A DNA stretch of 64,000 nucleotides, from assembly GCF_000426065.1 (NCBI RefSeq), contig NZ_KE384491.1:584280-648279 (forward strand), given 5' to 3'. The stretch is from Mycobacterium sp. URHD0025 (GTDB lineage: Bacteria; Actinomycetota; Actinomycetes; Mycobacteriales; Mycobacteriaceae). This document shows positions 8,758 to 16,826 of the stretch, piece after piece (within the stretch, counting starts at the first letter, position 1; every line of letters begins with the position of its first letter). A model generated the notes under the pieces. It was given only the letters and a program-made list of their open reading frames with translations. It was not told the origin of the DNA and ran no database searches. The position numbers and the translations under genes were made by a program.

Positions 8758-8822
8758 TGAGCGCTTGCGCGAAGAACAAGCGGCCGGTGATGAGCGCTTG
8801 CGCGAAGAACAGGCGGCCCTGA
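8757..8822 (+). repeat. Tandem 33-bp repeat with 21-codon ORF between two crotonase genes
   Basis: Two adjacent 33-bp units (8757-8789 and 8790-8822) differ at only a few bases and both begin ATGAGCGCTTGCGCGAAGAA. Because 33 is divisible by 3, they encode a 21-residue peptide starting from an ATG that overlaps the upstream TAA: two MSACAKN units, ending in TGA, which overlaps the ATG of the next crotonase. It may be a translational-coupling leader or a remnant of an interspersed repeat. No other copy is visible in this window. Confidence 0.6.
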
Positions 8823-9595
8823 TGGATACGCTGCTCCTCGAGCTCGACCACGAGTCACGAGTCGCCACGGTCACGTTGAACCGCCCCGAAGCGCTCAACT
8901 CGTTCAACCGCGCGATGTGCAATGAGATGCGCGACACGTGGCACACGATCAAGGCCGACGAGGGCATCAACGCCGTCGTGCTACGAGCGGCCGGCGATCG
9001 GGCCTTCAGCGCCGGCCTGGACGTGAAGTCGAGTTACGGCCAGCCCGAGATCGTCTGGAACCACGAGGATCCCGGCGAACTGCTCAGCCCGAAGTGGCAG
9101 AAGATGTGGAAGCCCGTGGTGTGTGCCGTGCAAGGCATGTGCACAGCCGGCGCGCTGTATTTCGTCAACGAAGCCGATGTGGTGATCTGCTCGGCCGACG
9201 CCACGTTCTTCGATTCTCACGTCAGCGCCGGTCTGGTGTCGGCGTTGGAGCCGGTCGGCCTGATGCGCCGGATAGGGCTCGGCGATACGTTGCGAATGGC
9301 GTTGATGGGCAACGACGAACGTGTCAGCGCCGAAACCGCCCTGCGGATCGGCCTGGTGACCGAGGTGGTCGCCAGGGATCAGCTGTGGGACCGCGCGCAA
9401 GAGATCGCCACCGCCATCGCCGCGAAACCCCCGACTGCCACGCAGGGAACCGTGAAGGCGATCTGGGAGTCCCTGGACAAGCCCTATCGTGCCGCCATGG
9501 ATCAGGGCCTCATCTACACCCGGCTGGGTAATCCCATCGCGAAGGCCGAACTGGCCCGGCGTCCTGTGCCGTCGACAGCGCCCCGGATCCGCTGA
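8822..9595 (+). CDS. Crotonase-family protein
   Basis: A 257-residue crotonase starting MDTLLLELDHESR at ATG 8822; earlier in-frame starts would add low-complexity sequence from the 33-bp repeat and overlap the preceding gene. Oxyanion loops are DRAFSAGLDVK and QGMCTAGALYF. The hydratase glutamates are replaced (FDSHVSAG, TLRMALMG). It resembles the preceding crotonase closely. Its TGA overlaps the ATG of the acyl-CoA synthetase at 9595, so translation of the two is likely coupled. Confidence 0.83.
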   Translation: MDTLLLELDHESRVATVTLNRPEALNSFNRAMCNEMRDTWHTIKADEGINAVVLRAAGDRAFSAGLDVKSSYGQPEIVWNHEDPGELLSPKWQKMWKPVVCAVQGMCTAGALYFVNEADVVICSADATFFDSHVSAGLVSALEPVGLMRRIGLGDTLRMALMGNDERVSAETALRIGLVTEVVARDQLWDRAQEIATAIAAKPPTATQGTVKAIWESLDKPYRAAMDQGLIYTRLGNPIAKAELARRPVPSTAPRIR

Positions 9596-11043
9596 TGGCT
9601 CATCCCCTTTCACAGCGCATCCTCGACGTGCTCGACCTGGATCCGGCTGCGCGCGCGATCGAGTTCGATGACCAGTGGGTGACCTGGGCACAGGTCGCGA
9701 CGGTCGCACGGCGCATCGGCGCGCTGTCGGCAGATGTTCGAGTCGGCATCATGCTGCGCAATCAGCCCGCGCATGTGGCGGCACTGCTGGGTGTACTGGC
9801 CGCGGGCGGCACCGTCGTCGTGATCAATCCGTCCCGCGGTGACCAGCGCACCCGCGCCGATGTCGACGCGCTCGGCCTGCCGGTACTCGTCGGCCTGGCC
9901 GAGGATATCGCCGCCCTGGCGAGTCCGTCCGCCACCACGACGACGGTGACGATCCACGATCTCGACACCGAGCCTGAGATCAGCCCCGCCACCCGAGGTT
10001 CCCAGGACGTTGGAAGACCCGGCGTCGCGGTGTGGATGCTGACCAGCGGCACCACCGGCCCACCCAAACGAGTCGACCTCACCTACGACATGCTGGCCCG
10101 CAGTGTCATCGGCCGCGAGCCCGAAACCGCGCCGCCACCAACTGAACTGCGGCGTGGTGTGGCGATCGTCAACTCACCGCTGGTACATGTCGGCGGTGTG
10201 TTCCGGGTGCTGTTGTGCATCGCCGAAGCTCGACCTTTCGTCTTGCTGCCCAAGTTCGACCTCGCGCGCTGGGCCGCTGCCGTGCGCGAGCATCGGCCCA
10301 GGGCGGTGTCGCTGGTGCCGGCTGCGCTGCGCATGGTGCTGCACTCTGACCTCACCCGCGACGACCTCGCCGGAGTTCGCGCCGTCACCTCGGGTACCGC
10401 ACCCCTGTCCGCCGATGATGCCGACGCATTCACCGAGAAGTTCGGTATCCCGGTGTTGACGTCGTACGCCGCCACCGAGTTCGGCGGTGGCGTTGCCGGC
10501 TGGACGCTCGCCGATCACCAGAAGTACTGGAAAGCCAAGCGTGGCAGTGTCGGACGAGCCAACCCCGGTGCCCGGTTGCGGGTGGTCGATGAGAACGGCA
10601 CTCCGCTGGAGCCCGACCAGACAGGCCTGCTTGAGGTCAAACCAGCACAGTTCGACGCCGATGCCGATTGGTTGCGAACGACCGACCTGGCCCGCATCGA
10701 CGCCGACGGATTCGTCTGGATCCTCGGCCGGGCCGACCAGGCCATCATCCGAGGCGGATTCAAGGTGATGCCCGACGATGTCCGCACCGCGCTGGAGAGC
10801 CACACCGCCGTCCGCGGGGCGGCCGTGATCGGCCTGCCCGATGACCGACTGGGCGAGACGCCGGTGGCCATGGTGGAACTGCACGGCACAACAACCGTCG
10901 ACGCCCTGCTCGAATACCTGGGCGACCGTCTGGCGCGCTACGAGATCCCCACCGACATCGCCATCGTCGAGACGATTCCCCGAACACCTTCCGGGAAAGC
11001 CGATCTGGGCGCGGTACGGGATCATTTCGCCTCTCGTGTCTGA
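9595..11043 (+). CDS. Acyl-CoA synthetase (AMP-binding, ANL superfamily)
   Basis: A 482-residue adenylate-forming ligase that would activate a carboxylic acid to its CoA thioester via an acyl-AMP. The P-loop motif is LTSGTTGPPKR (A3), the adenine motif YAATEFGGG (A5), the TGD-like motif is RTTDLARID (A7) and the C-terminal lysine motif is PRTPSGKADLG (A10). Its short N-terminal domain resembles that of the synthetase at 22153-23643, so the two may be paralogues. Start and stop overlap both neighbours, placing it in a tightly coupled operon. Confidence 0.9.
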   Translation: MAHPLSQRILDVLDLDPAARAIEFDDQWVTWAQVATVARRIGALSADVRVGIMLRNQPAHVAALLGVLAAGGTVVVINPSRGDQRTRADVDALGLPVLVGLAEDIAALASPSATTTTVTIHDLDTEPEISPATRGSQDVGRPGVAVWMLTSGTTGPPKRVDLTYDMLARSVIGREPETAPPPTELRRGVAIVNSPLVHVGGVFRVLLCIAEARPFVLLPKFDLARWAAAVREHRPRAVSLVPAALRMVLHSDLTRDDLAGVRAVTSGTAPLSADDADAFTEKFGIPVLTSYAATEFGGGVAGWTLADHQKYWKAKRGSVGRANPGARLRVVDENGTPLEPDQTGLLEVKPAQFDADADWLRTTDLARIDADGFVWILGRADQAIIRGGFKVMPDDVRTALESHTAVRGAAVIGLPDDRLGETPVAMVELHGTTTVDALLEYLGDRLARYEIPTDIAIVETIPRTPSGKADLGAVRDHFASRV

Positions 11044-12472
11044 CACCGTTGCCGAGTTGCTGCGTGGGCCGACCGACCGCCCACTGCTGATCTGCGATGA
11101 CGGGCGGATCAGCTACGCGGAGGCGCAGCGTCGCTCCGCCGAGGTGGCGGGCGGTCTGATTGCGCTGGGCGCCGGCAAGGGCACGCACGTCGGACTGCTC
11201 TATCCCAATGGCGTCGAATTCGTGGTGGGCATGTTGGCCGCCGCGCGCATCGGTGCGGTCGTGGTGCCGTATTCCACCTTCCTCACCGCCGGCGAGCTGC
11301 ACACTCAACTTCGCGACAGCGATACCGCGATCCTGTTGTCGGCGCGCAGCTACCGCAATCACGACTACGTGCAACGCCTCGCGGACATCGACACACCCTG
11401 CCTCCAGCATGTGTTGTTCGACATGCCGCAAGCAGGCATCCCGACTCTGGCCGACGCCGAAGACGATGTGGACGAGTGCGATCCACTGGCCATCGTCTAC
11501 ACCTCAGGATCTACCGGCTCGCCCAAAGGTGTCGTGCACACTCACGGGTCGCTGATCGGGCATCAGCGCGATCTCAACGAGATCCGCGGCCTCAGCGGCG
11601 CTGATCGGCTGTTCTGCAACTCGCCGTTCTTCTGGATCGGCGGCTTCGCGTTCGGGCTGCTGGCCACGATGACGGCCGGAGCGACCCTGATCTGTTCGAA
11701 CGCGGCCGACGCCGGCGTCACACTCGACCTCATCGAGGCCGAGAAACCCACCGTCACCAATGGATTCGTCTCCGGCATCGCCCACCTGACCCGTCACCCC
11801 AGCTATCCGGGCCGGCATTTCTCGGCGCGACGGGGCAACCTCTACCCCATCATGGCTCCCGACGCCCGCCCTGCCGACCCAGAACTTCGCCACAACATGC
11901 TCGGGATGACGGAAGCCGGCAGCGTGGTGTTGATCGACGCCGACGAAGGCGATCAACCAGAGCACCGGCGCGGCAGCTACGGCAGGCCCGCACCCGGCTT
12001 CGAGACCAAAGTGACGGCGTCAGGCGAATTGTGTGTCCGCGGCCCATATCTGATGCAGGGCTACTACGGACGCAACCGTGAGGACTGCTTCGATGCCGAC
12101 GGCTGGTTTCACACCGGTGATCTCGTGCGCGTCGACGACGACGGTTACTTCTACTTTCTCGGCCGGGCGGGCGCGATGATCAAAACGGCCGGTGCCAACG
12201 TCACCCCCGGTGAGGTCGAGAAGGCCCTGGCAGCACTGGGATTCACCGCGCATGCGCTGGGATTACCCGACGATGAGCGCGGACAGATTGTTGCCGTGGT
12301 CATCGTCACCGATGGCCGGGTAGACATCGAAGCGGTCCGGACCGAACTGCGCACCACCCTGTCCGCCTACAAGATTCCCCGGGCCTTCGCGGTGTGCCGC
12401 CCCGCCGAGGTGCCGACACTCTCCAGCGGCAAAGTCGACATGCCCGCTCTGGCGAGGTTGTTCTGTGCCTGA
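11036..12472 (+). CDS. Acyl-CoA synthetase (AMP-binding)
   Basis: A 478-residue ANL ligase. GTG 11036 is chosen because it overlaps the preceding stop by 8 bp and begins a family-like N-terminus (VSDTVAELLRGPTDRPLL). Motifs: YTSGSTGSPKGVVHTHG (A3), GMTEAGS (A5), GWFHTGDLVRVDDDGY (A7), LSSGKVD (A10). It is most like the next gene (shared FFWIGGF/FFWVGGF and the same layout), suggesting that the tandem pair arose by duplication. Whether they act on successive or alternative acids is unknown. Confidence 0.88.
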   Translation: MSDTVAELLRGPTDRPLLICDDGRISYAEAQRRSAEVAGGLIALGAGKGTHVGLLYPNGVEFVVGMLAAARIGAVVVPYSTFLTAGELHTQLRDSDTAILLSARSYRNHDYVQRLADIDTPCLQHVLFDMPQAGIPTLADAEDDVDECDPLAIVYTSGSTGSPKGVVHTHGSLIGHQRDLNEIRGLSGADRLFCNSPFFWIGGFAFGLLATMTAGATLICSNAADAGVTLDLIEAEKPTVTNGFVSGIAHLTRHPSYPGRHFSARRGNLYPIMAPDARPADPELRHNMLGMTEAGSVVLIDADEGDQPEHRRGSYGRPAPGFETKVTASGELCVRGPYLMQGYYGRNREDCFDADGWFHTGDLVRVDDDGYFYFLGRAGAMIKTAGANVTPGEVEKALAALGFTAHALGLPDDERGQIVAVVIVTDGRVDIEAVRTELRTTLSAYKIPRAFAVCRPAEVPTLSSGKVDMPALARLFCA

Positions 12473-13967
12473 TCCGCAGCCTGACACCATCGACGCACTG
12501 CTGCGCGCTCACTCGTCGTCCGCGAAGCCCGCGGTTATCGACCCGCTGACCCACGTCTCCTATTCCGAACTTGAACGCGGTACCGCCGAGCTGGCAGCCG
12601 GTTTCATCGCCTTCGGCGTCACCAAGGGTTCCCGTGTCGGCGTCGTCATGCCCAACGGGGTGGACTGGGTGCGCATCGCCCTCGCGCTGATGCGGATCGG
12701 CGCTGTGCTGGTGCCGTTGAGCACCTTGCTGCGTCCGGCCGAACTGGCGGCGCAGCTACGGATGGCCTCGGTGCAGTTCCTCGTCGCGGTCGAAGAGTTC
12801 CGCGGACATCGTTATCCGGTGGAGCCCGATCGATTGCCCGCCCTGCGTACCGTGTGGACCGCCGAGCAGGCACTGGGATTCGCCGGGCCTCGCGGTGTGG
12901 CGGATGCGCTGTCCGCGCAGGTGCGGGAGAGCGACCCGATGGTGATCATGTTCACCTCGGGCAGCAGCGGTCCGCCAAAGGGAACGGTCCACTCGCACCG
13001 AAATGCTCTGGGCGCCGTACGCTCCGGGCTCGACGCCCGCCGCATCTCCGCCGACACTCGGCTATACCTGCCGATGCCGTTCTTCTGGGTGGGCGGTTTC
13101 GGCGCGGGCATCCTGTCGGCCCTGATCGCCGGTGCGACCCTGGTGACCGAACCGCTACCCAACCCTGACTCGACGTTGGAACTGCTTCAGCGCGAACAGG
13201 TGACACTGTTCCGCGGCTGGCCCGAGCAGGCCGAGGCACTGGCCCGTCACGCCGGGACCGCCGATTTGAGCTCATTGCAACCGGGAAGCCTGGAGGCGCT
13301 GTTGCCCGATGCCATGCGGTCACGGCCTGGGGCACGGGCATCGCTGCTGGGGATGACCGAATCGTTCGGCCCCTACTGCGGATACCGGGCCGATACCGAC
13401 ATGCCCGCATCGGCGTGGGGCAGCTGCGGAAAGCCGTTCGACGGCATGGACGTCCGCATCGTCGACACCGGCACCGGCGCTCGGCTACCCCGTGGCGAAA
13501 TCGGGACGATCGAGATTCGCGGCCCGCACGTGATGCGAGGAATCTGCCGGCGCAGCCGCGAGCAGGTGTTCACCGTCGACGGCTACTACCCCACCGGCGA
13601 TCTGGGCTACCTCGACGACGACGGATTCCTCTTCTACCGCGGCAGATCCGACGACATGTTCAAGGTTCGCGGAGCCACGGTCTATCCGAGTGAAGTGGCG
13701 CGAGCGGTGAGTTCCATTCCGGGGGTCCGCGCTGCGCATGTGGCCAATGTTCCTGACGGCCAGGTCAATCGGGTCGGTGCGGCCGTGGTGAGCGACGGAC
13801 TCTCGGTGGAGGCGCTGCGCTCGGCGACTCGGGCAGCCATCAGCTCGTACAAAGTGCCCACGCTGTGGCTGCTCCTCGACGATGAGGATGCCATCCCCCG
13901 CGGAGGTACCGGAAAAGTCGACACCGCCGCGCTGCGAGCCATGTTGGCGGAAGGCGTCCGACAATGA
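12465..13967 (+). CDS. Acyl-CoA synthetase (AMP-binding)
   Basis: A 500-residue ANL ligase starting at GTG 12465, overlapping the previous gene by 8 bp. Motifs: FTSGSSGPPKGTVHSH (A3), GMTESFG (A5), YYPTGDLGYLDDDGF (A7), GGTGKVDTAAL (A10). It is the third consecutive synthetase gene of this operon. Three coupled ligases in a row is a notable concentration of acid-activating capacity and suggests a substrate with several carboxylates or a set of related acids; this is inference. Confidence 0.9.
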   Translation: MPDPQPDTIDALLRAHSSSAKPAVIDPLTHVSYSELERGTAELAAGFIAFGVTKGSRVGVVMPNGVDWVRIALALMRIGAVLVPLSTLLRPAELAAQLRMASVQFLVAVEEFRGHRYPVEPDRLPALRTVWTAEQALGFAGPRGVADALSAQVRESDPMVIMFTSGSSGPPKGTVHSHRNALGAVRSGLDARRISADTRLYLPMPFFWVGGFGAGILSALIAGATLVTEPLPNPDSTLELLQREQVTLFRGWPEQAEALARHAGTADLSSLQPGSLEALLPDAMRSRPGARASLLGMTESFGPYCGYRADTDMPASAWGSCGKPFDGMDVRIVDTGTGARLPRGEIGTIEIRGPHVMRGICRRSREQVFTVDGYYPTGDLGYLDDDGFLFYRGRSDDMFKVRGATVYPSEVARAVSSIPGVRAAHVANVPDGQVNRVGAAVVSDGLSVEALRSATRAAISSYKVPTLWLLLDDEDAIPRGGTGKVDTAALRAMLAEGVRQ

Positions 13968-14042
13968 CGCCGTGCCGGACAACCACCTGGCCGTCGTCGC
14001 CGCCGTCGGGTTTGCGAGGATCCACATCAAGGAGGCAGCGCC

Positions 14043-14870
14043 ATGAAACTCGGGCTATCCACACCCATCGTGATGCAACACCCCGGCGAGTTCTCACCGT
14101 GGGAGACCGACGCCGGGCCCGATGAGCTGGCGTCGATCGCCGAGGCCGCAGACAGCCTGGGCTTTCACCATCTGACGTGTGCCGAGCACACGGGAATACC
14201 GGCCTCGGCCGCCGGGGTCCGCGGGACGGTCTATTGGGATCCGCTGGCCACCTTGTCCTTCCTGGCCGCGCGGACTCGACGCATCCGGTTGACCACCGCC
14301 GTGGTGGTGCTCCCCTACCACCATCCGGTGGCGCTGGCCAAGAGCTACGGGACCCTGGACCGGCTCAGCGGTGGACGCGTCATTCTCGGCGTCGGCGTGG
14401 GGTCACTCACCGAGGAATTCGAACTGCTCGGCGCTCAATGGTCCGATCGCGGCGCCGCGGCCGACAGCGACATCGCCACACTGCGGGCCGCGTGGGGGCA
14501 GCCGGTGGTCGACGGCTTCGCCATCGAACCGCACGCACCCAGGACGGATCTCGCGGTCTGGGTCGGTGGGCGCACCAAACGCTCGCTGCGCCGTGCCGTC
14601 GAACTCGGCACGGGCTGGATGCCTTTCGGCCTGTCACCCGACACCATCGCCGAGTTCCTCGGGTCGTATCAGCTGCCCGCGGGTTTCGACATCGTCCTGT
14701 CCCCCGGTGTGGCGCTCGATCCGCTGGGCGACCCGGATGCCGCACGCACACGGCTGGGGCGGTTGCGCGACGTCGGTGCCACGATCGCCAACTGCTCCGT
14801 GCAGGCCCGCAGCGCCGAGCACTTCTGTGATCAGCTCGCGGCGCTGCAGTCGATCGGCGAGGAAGGCTGA
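14043..14870 (+). CDS. LLM class (luciferase-like) F420- or flavin-dependent oxidoreductase
   Basis: A 275-residue TIM-barrel protein starting MKLGLSTPIVM after AAGGAGG (spacing 7). The family signature GGRVILGVGVGSLTEEFELLG region spans residues about 109-130, and LTTAVVVLPYHHPVALAKS is typical of mycobacterial F420-dependent LLM enzymes. It could be a reductase or a monooxygenase; the cofactor cannot be fixed by eye. It closes the seven-gene rightward operon, ending 1 bp before the stop of the convergent CoA-transferase. Confidence 0.87.
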   Translation: MKLGLSTPIVMQHPGEFSPWETDAGPDELASIAEAADSLGFHHLTCAEHTGIPASAAGVRGTVYWDPLATLSFLAARTRRIRLTTAVVVLPYHHPVALAKSYGTLDRLSGGRVILGVGVGSLTEEFELLGAQWSDRGAAADSDIATLRAAWGQPVVDGFAIEPHAPRTDLAVWVGGRTKRSLRRAVELGTGWMPFGLSPDTIAEFLGSYQLPAGFDIVLSPGVALDPLGDPDAARTRLGRLRDVGATIANCSVQARSAEHFCDQLAALQSIGEEG

Positions 14871-14871
14871 A

Positions 14872-16059
14872 TCACACGATCTCGTGTGCCCGCAGATCGG
14901 CGATCTGACCTGCGTCATAACCGATCTCGGCGAGCACCTCGTCGGTGTGCTCGCCGAGCAGCGGAGCTCGCCGGCGGATCGTGCCGGGTGTCGCGGACAT
15001 TCGGAACGGCGTCTCGATGATCGGTACGTCGCGCGATGCGCCGGGAAAGGGCACCCGCTGCAAGTAGCCCATGGCCTGTACGTGCGGATCGTCGAGCACG
15101 TCCTGCGGGGAATGTAGCGGCGCGGCGGGCATTCTCGCCTTCTCCAACAGTTCCAGCACTTGGGCCTTGGACTTATCTGCGCACCACTCGGCCATGATGT
15201 CGTTGAGGATGTCGCCGTTGACCCAGCGGATGTCGTCGTTGGCGAAACGTGGATCGTCGAACAGTTCTTCGCGACCCACCAGCCGGCACCAGCGCTTGAA
15301 CATGGGCTGTCCGGCGACCTGCAGCAGGACCCACTGGTCGTCAGCGGTGCGGTAGAGGTCGCACGGCGCCACCGAGGCCCCTTTGTTGCCCATCCTGGGC
15401 TTGTCGGTCTGCAGTAGTTCCCGCTCGATCAGAAAGGCGTTCGACAGCATCAGCGCGGTGGGCAGCAGAGCACCCTCGACGTGCTGGCCCTGCCCCGTCT
15501 TGTCGCGGTGATACAGCGCCATCATGACACCGATCGCCAGCGTGAGCGCCGTCCCGAAATCCGCATAGGGCACCACGGTTCGGATGGGTTGGTCCGGCAG
15601 GCCCTGCCGATAGACCGCCCCCGACATCACCTGCCCAGCCCCGTCGAAACCGATCTTGTCGCTGTACGGTCCGCCCTCTCCGTAGGCGGTGGCACTGGCC
15701 AGGATGATGTCCGGCTTGACCGCCTTCAGCGTCTCGTAATCCAGCCCACTGGACCGCATTCCGGCCGCGGGCATGTTGGCGATCACGATGTCGGCACCCG
15801 CCACCAGTCGGCGCGTGATCTCGGCGCCCTCCACCGTGGTGGAGTCCAGCGTCAGCGAACGTTTGTTCCGATTGCACTGCAGAAACGTGCCGCCCTCACC
15901 GCCCTCGGTGACGGCCTGCACCCAACGGTCTTCCCCGCCTTCACGTTTCTCCACCCGCAGCACGTCCGCGCCCATGTCGGCCAGGATCGCGCTGCACCAC
16001 GGCGCGGCGATGAAGCGTCCGTAGTCGAGCACCCGGATTCCGTCGAGAACTCCTGGCAT
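14872..16059 (-). CDS. Family III (CaiB/BaiF) CoA-transferase
   Basis: A 395-residue protein beginning MPGVLDGIRVLDYGRF at ATG 16059, after GGTGGGG; an upstream in-frame ATG would run through the hairpin. Family III enzymes move CoA between acids through an aspartyl-CoA ester. Here the expected Asp is a Glu: GQGQHVEGALL, E195, confirmed by the GAG codon. This may still be active or may mark a different subgroup (racemase-like or non-transferring). It is the last gene of the leftward run and lies downstream of a 24-bp-arm hairpin that separates it from the GntR gene. Confidence 0.85.
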   Translation of the reverse strand: MPGVLDGIRVLDYGRFIAAPWCSAILADMGADVLRVEKREGGEDRWVQAVTEGGEGGTFLQCNRNKRSLTLDSTTVEGAEITRRLVAGADIVIANMPAAGMRSSGLDYETLKAVKPDIILASATAYGEGGPYSDKIGFDGAGQVMSGAVYRQGLPDQPIRTVVPYADFGTALTLAIGVMMALYHRDKTGQGQHVEGALLPTALMLSNAFLIERELLQTDKPRMGNKGASVAPCDLYRTADDQWVLLQVAGQPMFKRWCRLVGREELFDDPRFANDDIRWVNGDILNDIMAEWCADKSKAQVLELLEKARMPAAPLHSPQDVLDDPHVQAMGYLQRVPFPGASRDVPIIETPFRMSATPGTIRRRAPLLGEHTDEVLAEIGYDAGQIADLRAHEIV

Positions 16060-16079
16060 TGCCCCACCTTTTCTCTCGG

Positions 16080-16137
16080 CGAGCAGACGCAAACTCGCAC
16101 ATTCTTACGCCGAAATGTGCGAGTTTGCGTCTGCTCG
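16080..16137. repeat. Long perfect hairpin, GAGCAGAC-type repeat
   Basis: Two perfect 24-bp arms (16080-16103 and 16114-16137) flank a 10-base loop. The ends read CGAGCAGACGCAAA. A second hairpin at 33648-33705 has the same terminal sequence (CGAGCAGACACAAA) but different inner arms. It sits between a GntR gene (stop 16155) and the CoA-transferase (start 16059), so it may terminate or attenuate the transcript, or be a mobile palindromic unit of a mycobacterial repeat family. Confidence 0.75.
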
Positions 16138-16154
16138 CGGGTCAAAGTCAGCTC

Positions 16155-16823
16155 CTACTCGAGCACGCCGAGACGCTCGAGGTGATCGGTCAACGGCTTG
16201 GACGCCGCACACAGGTGTTCGGCCATGGCATCGCGCGCCGAATCCCCGTCACGCGCCCTGAGCGCGGCCAGAACGCGGCGGTGGTCGTGGGTCGACTGCT
16301 CGGGCCAGCCTTCGACTGTCGGGTAGACCGATTCCAGTGCGTACCGGGTGATCTGGGACATGAGCTGGGCGAGCTTGGGCGATTCGGCCGCCCGGTTGAC
16401 GCCCCGGTGGAATGCGTGGTTGAGCCGGACCGCGGCCTCATGATCGTCGCGCGAGTACGCCTCTTCCAGCTCACGTTGGATCCGGTCGAGTTCATCGAGC
16501 TGAGCGTCGCTGATCTGGCCGGCAGCCCGCGAGGCCAGTTGTCCGCCGATGTGGGCCTGCACACCCGCGACGTCGTCGATGTCCCGTCGGGTGACGGGCA
16601 GCACCAGGAAACCGCGTCGGGGTTGCTGGGTCAGCAGGCCCTCTGCGCGCAAGCCGAACAACGCCTCCCGCACCGGCGTCACGCTGATCCCCAGTTCGGC
16701 CGCGAGCTGTTCGAGCCGAATGTACTTGCCCGCCGGATAGGTACCGTCGAAGATCCGTCGGCGGATCAGTCGCGCCACATCCTCGGCCAGCTGTGGCCGT
16801 GCGGCGAAGTCGGGTATGGACAC
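16155..16823 (-). CDS. GntR family transcriptional regulator (FCD domain)
   Basis: A 222-residue FadR-type regulator. The winged helix covers residues about 10-75 (IRLEQLAAELGISVTPVREA, LRAEGLLTQQPRRGF), followed by a helical FCD domain with HAFHRGVNRAAES among the likely ligand or metal residues. ATG 16823 lies 3 bp after the stop of the acyl-CoA dehydrogenase and lacks a clear ribosome site, so translation is probably coupled. It belongs to the SDR, thiolase, dehydrogenase, GntR group and may control that operon in response to an acid intermediate. Confidence 0.87.
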   Translation of the reverse strand: MSIPDFAARPQLAEDVARLIRRRIFDGTYPAGKYIRLEQLAAELGISVTPVREALFGLRAEGLLTQQPRRGFLVLPVTRRDIDDVAGVQAHIGGQLASRAAGQISDAQLDELDRIQRELEEAYSRDDHEAAVRLNHAFHRGVNRAAESPKLAQLMSQITRYALESVYPTVEGWPEQSTHDHRRVLAALRARDGDSARDAMAEHLCAASKPLTDHLERLGVLE

Positions 16824-16826
16824 GGC

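Noticed and set aside
8696..8821. Longer start for the third crotonase
   Set aside because: It would overlap the previous gene and read the 33-bp repeat in another frame; the family N-terminus begins at 8822.
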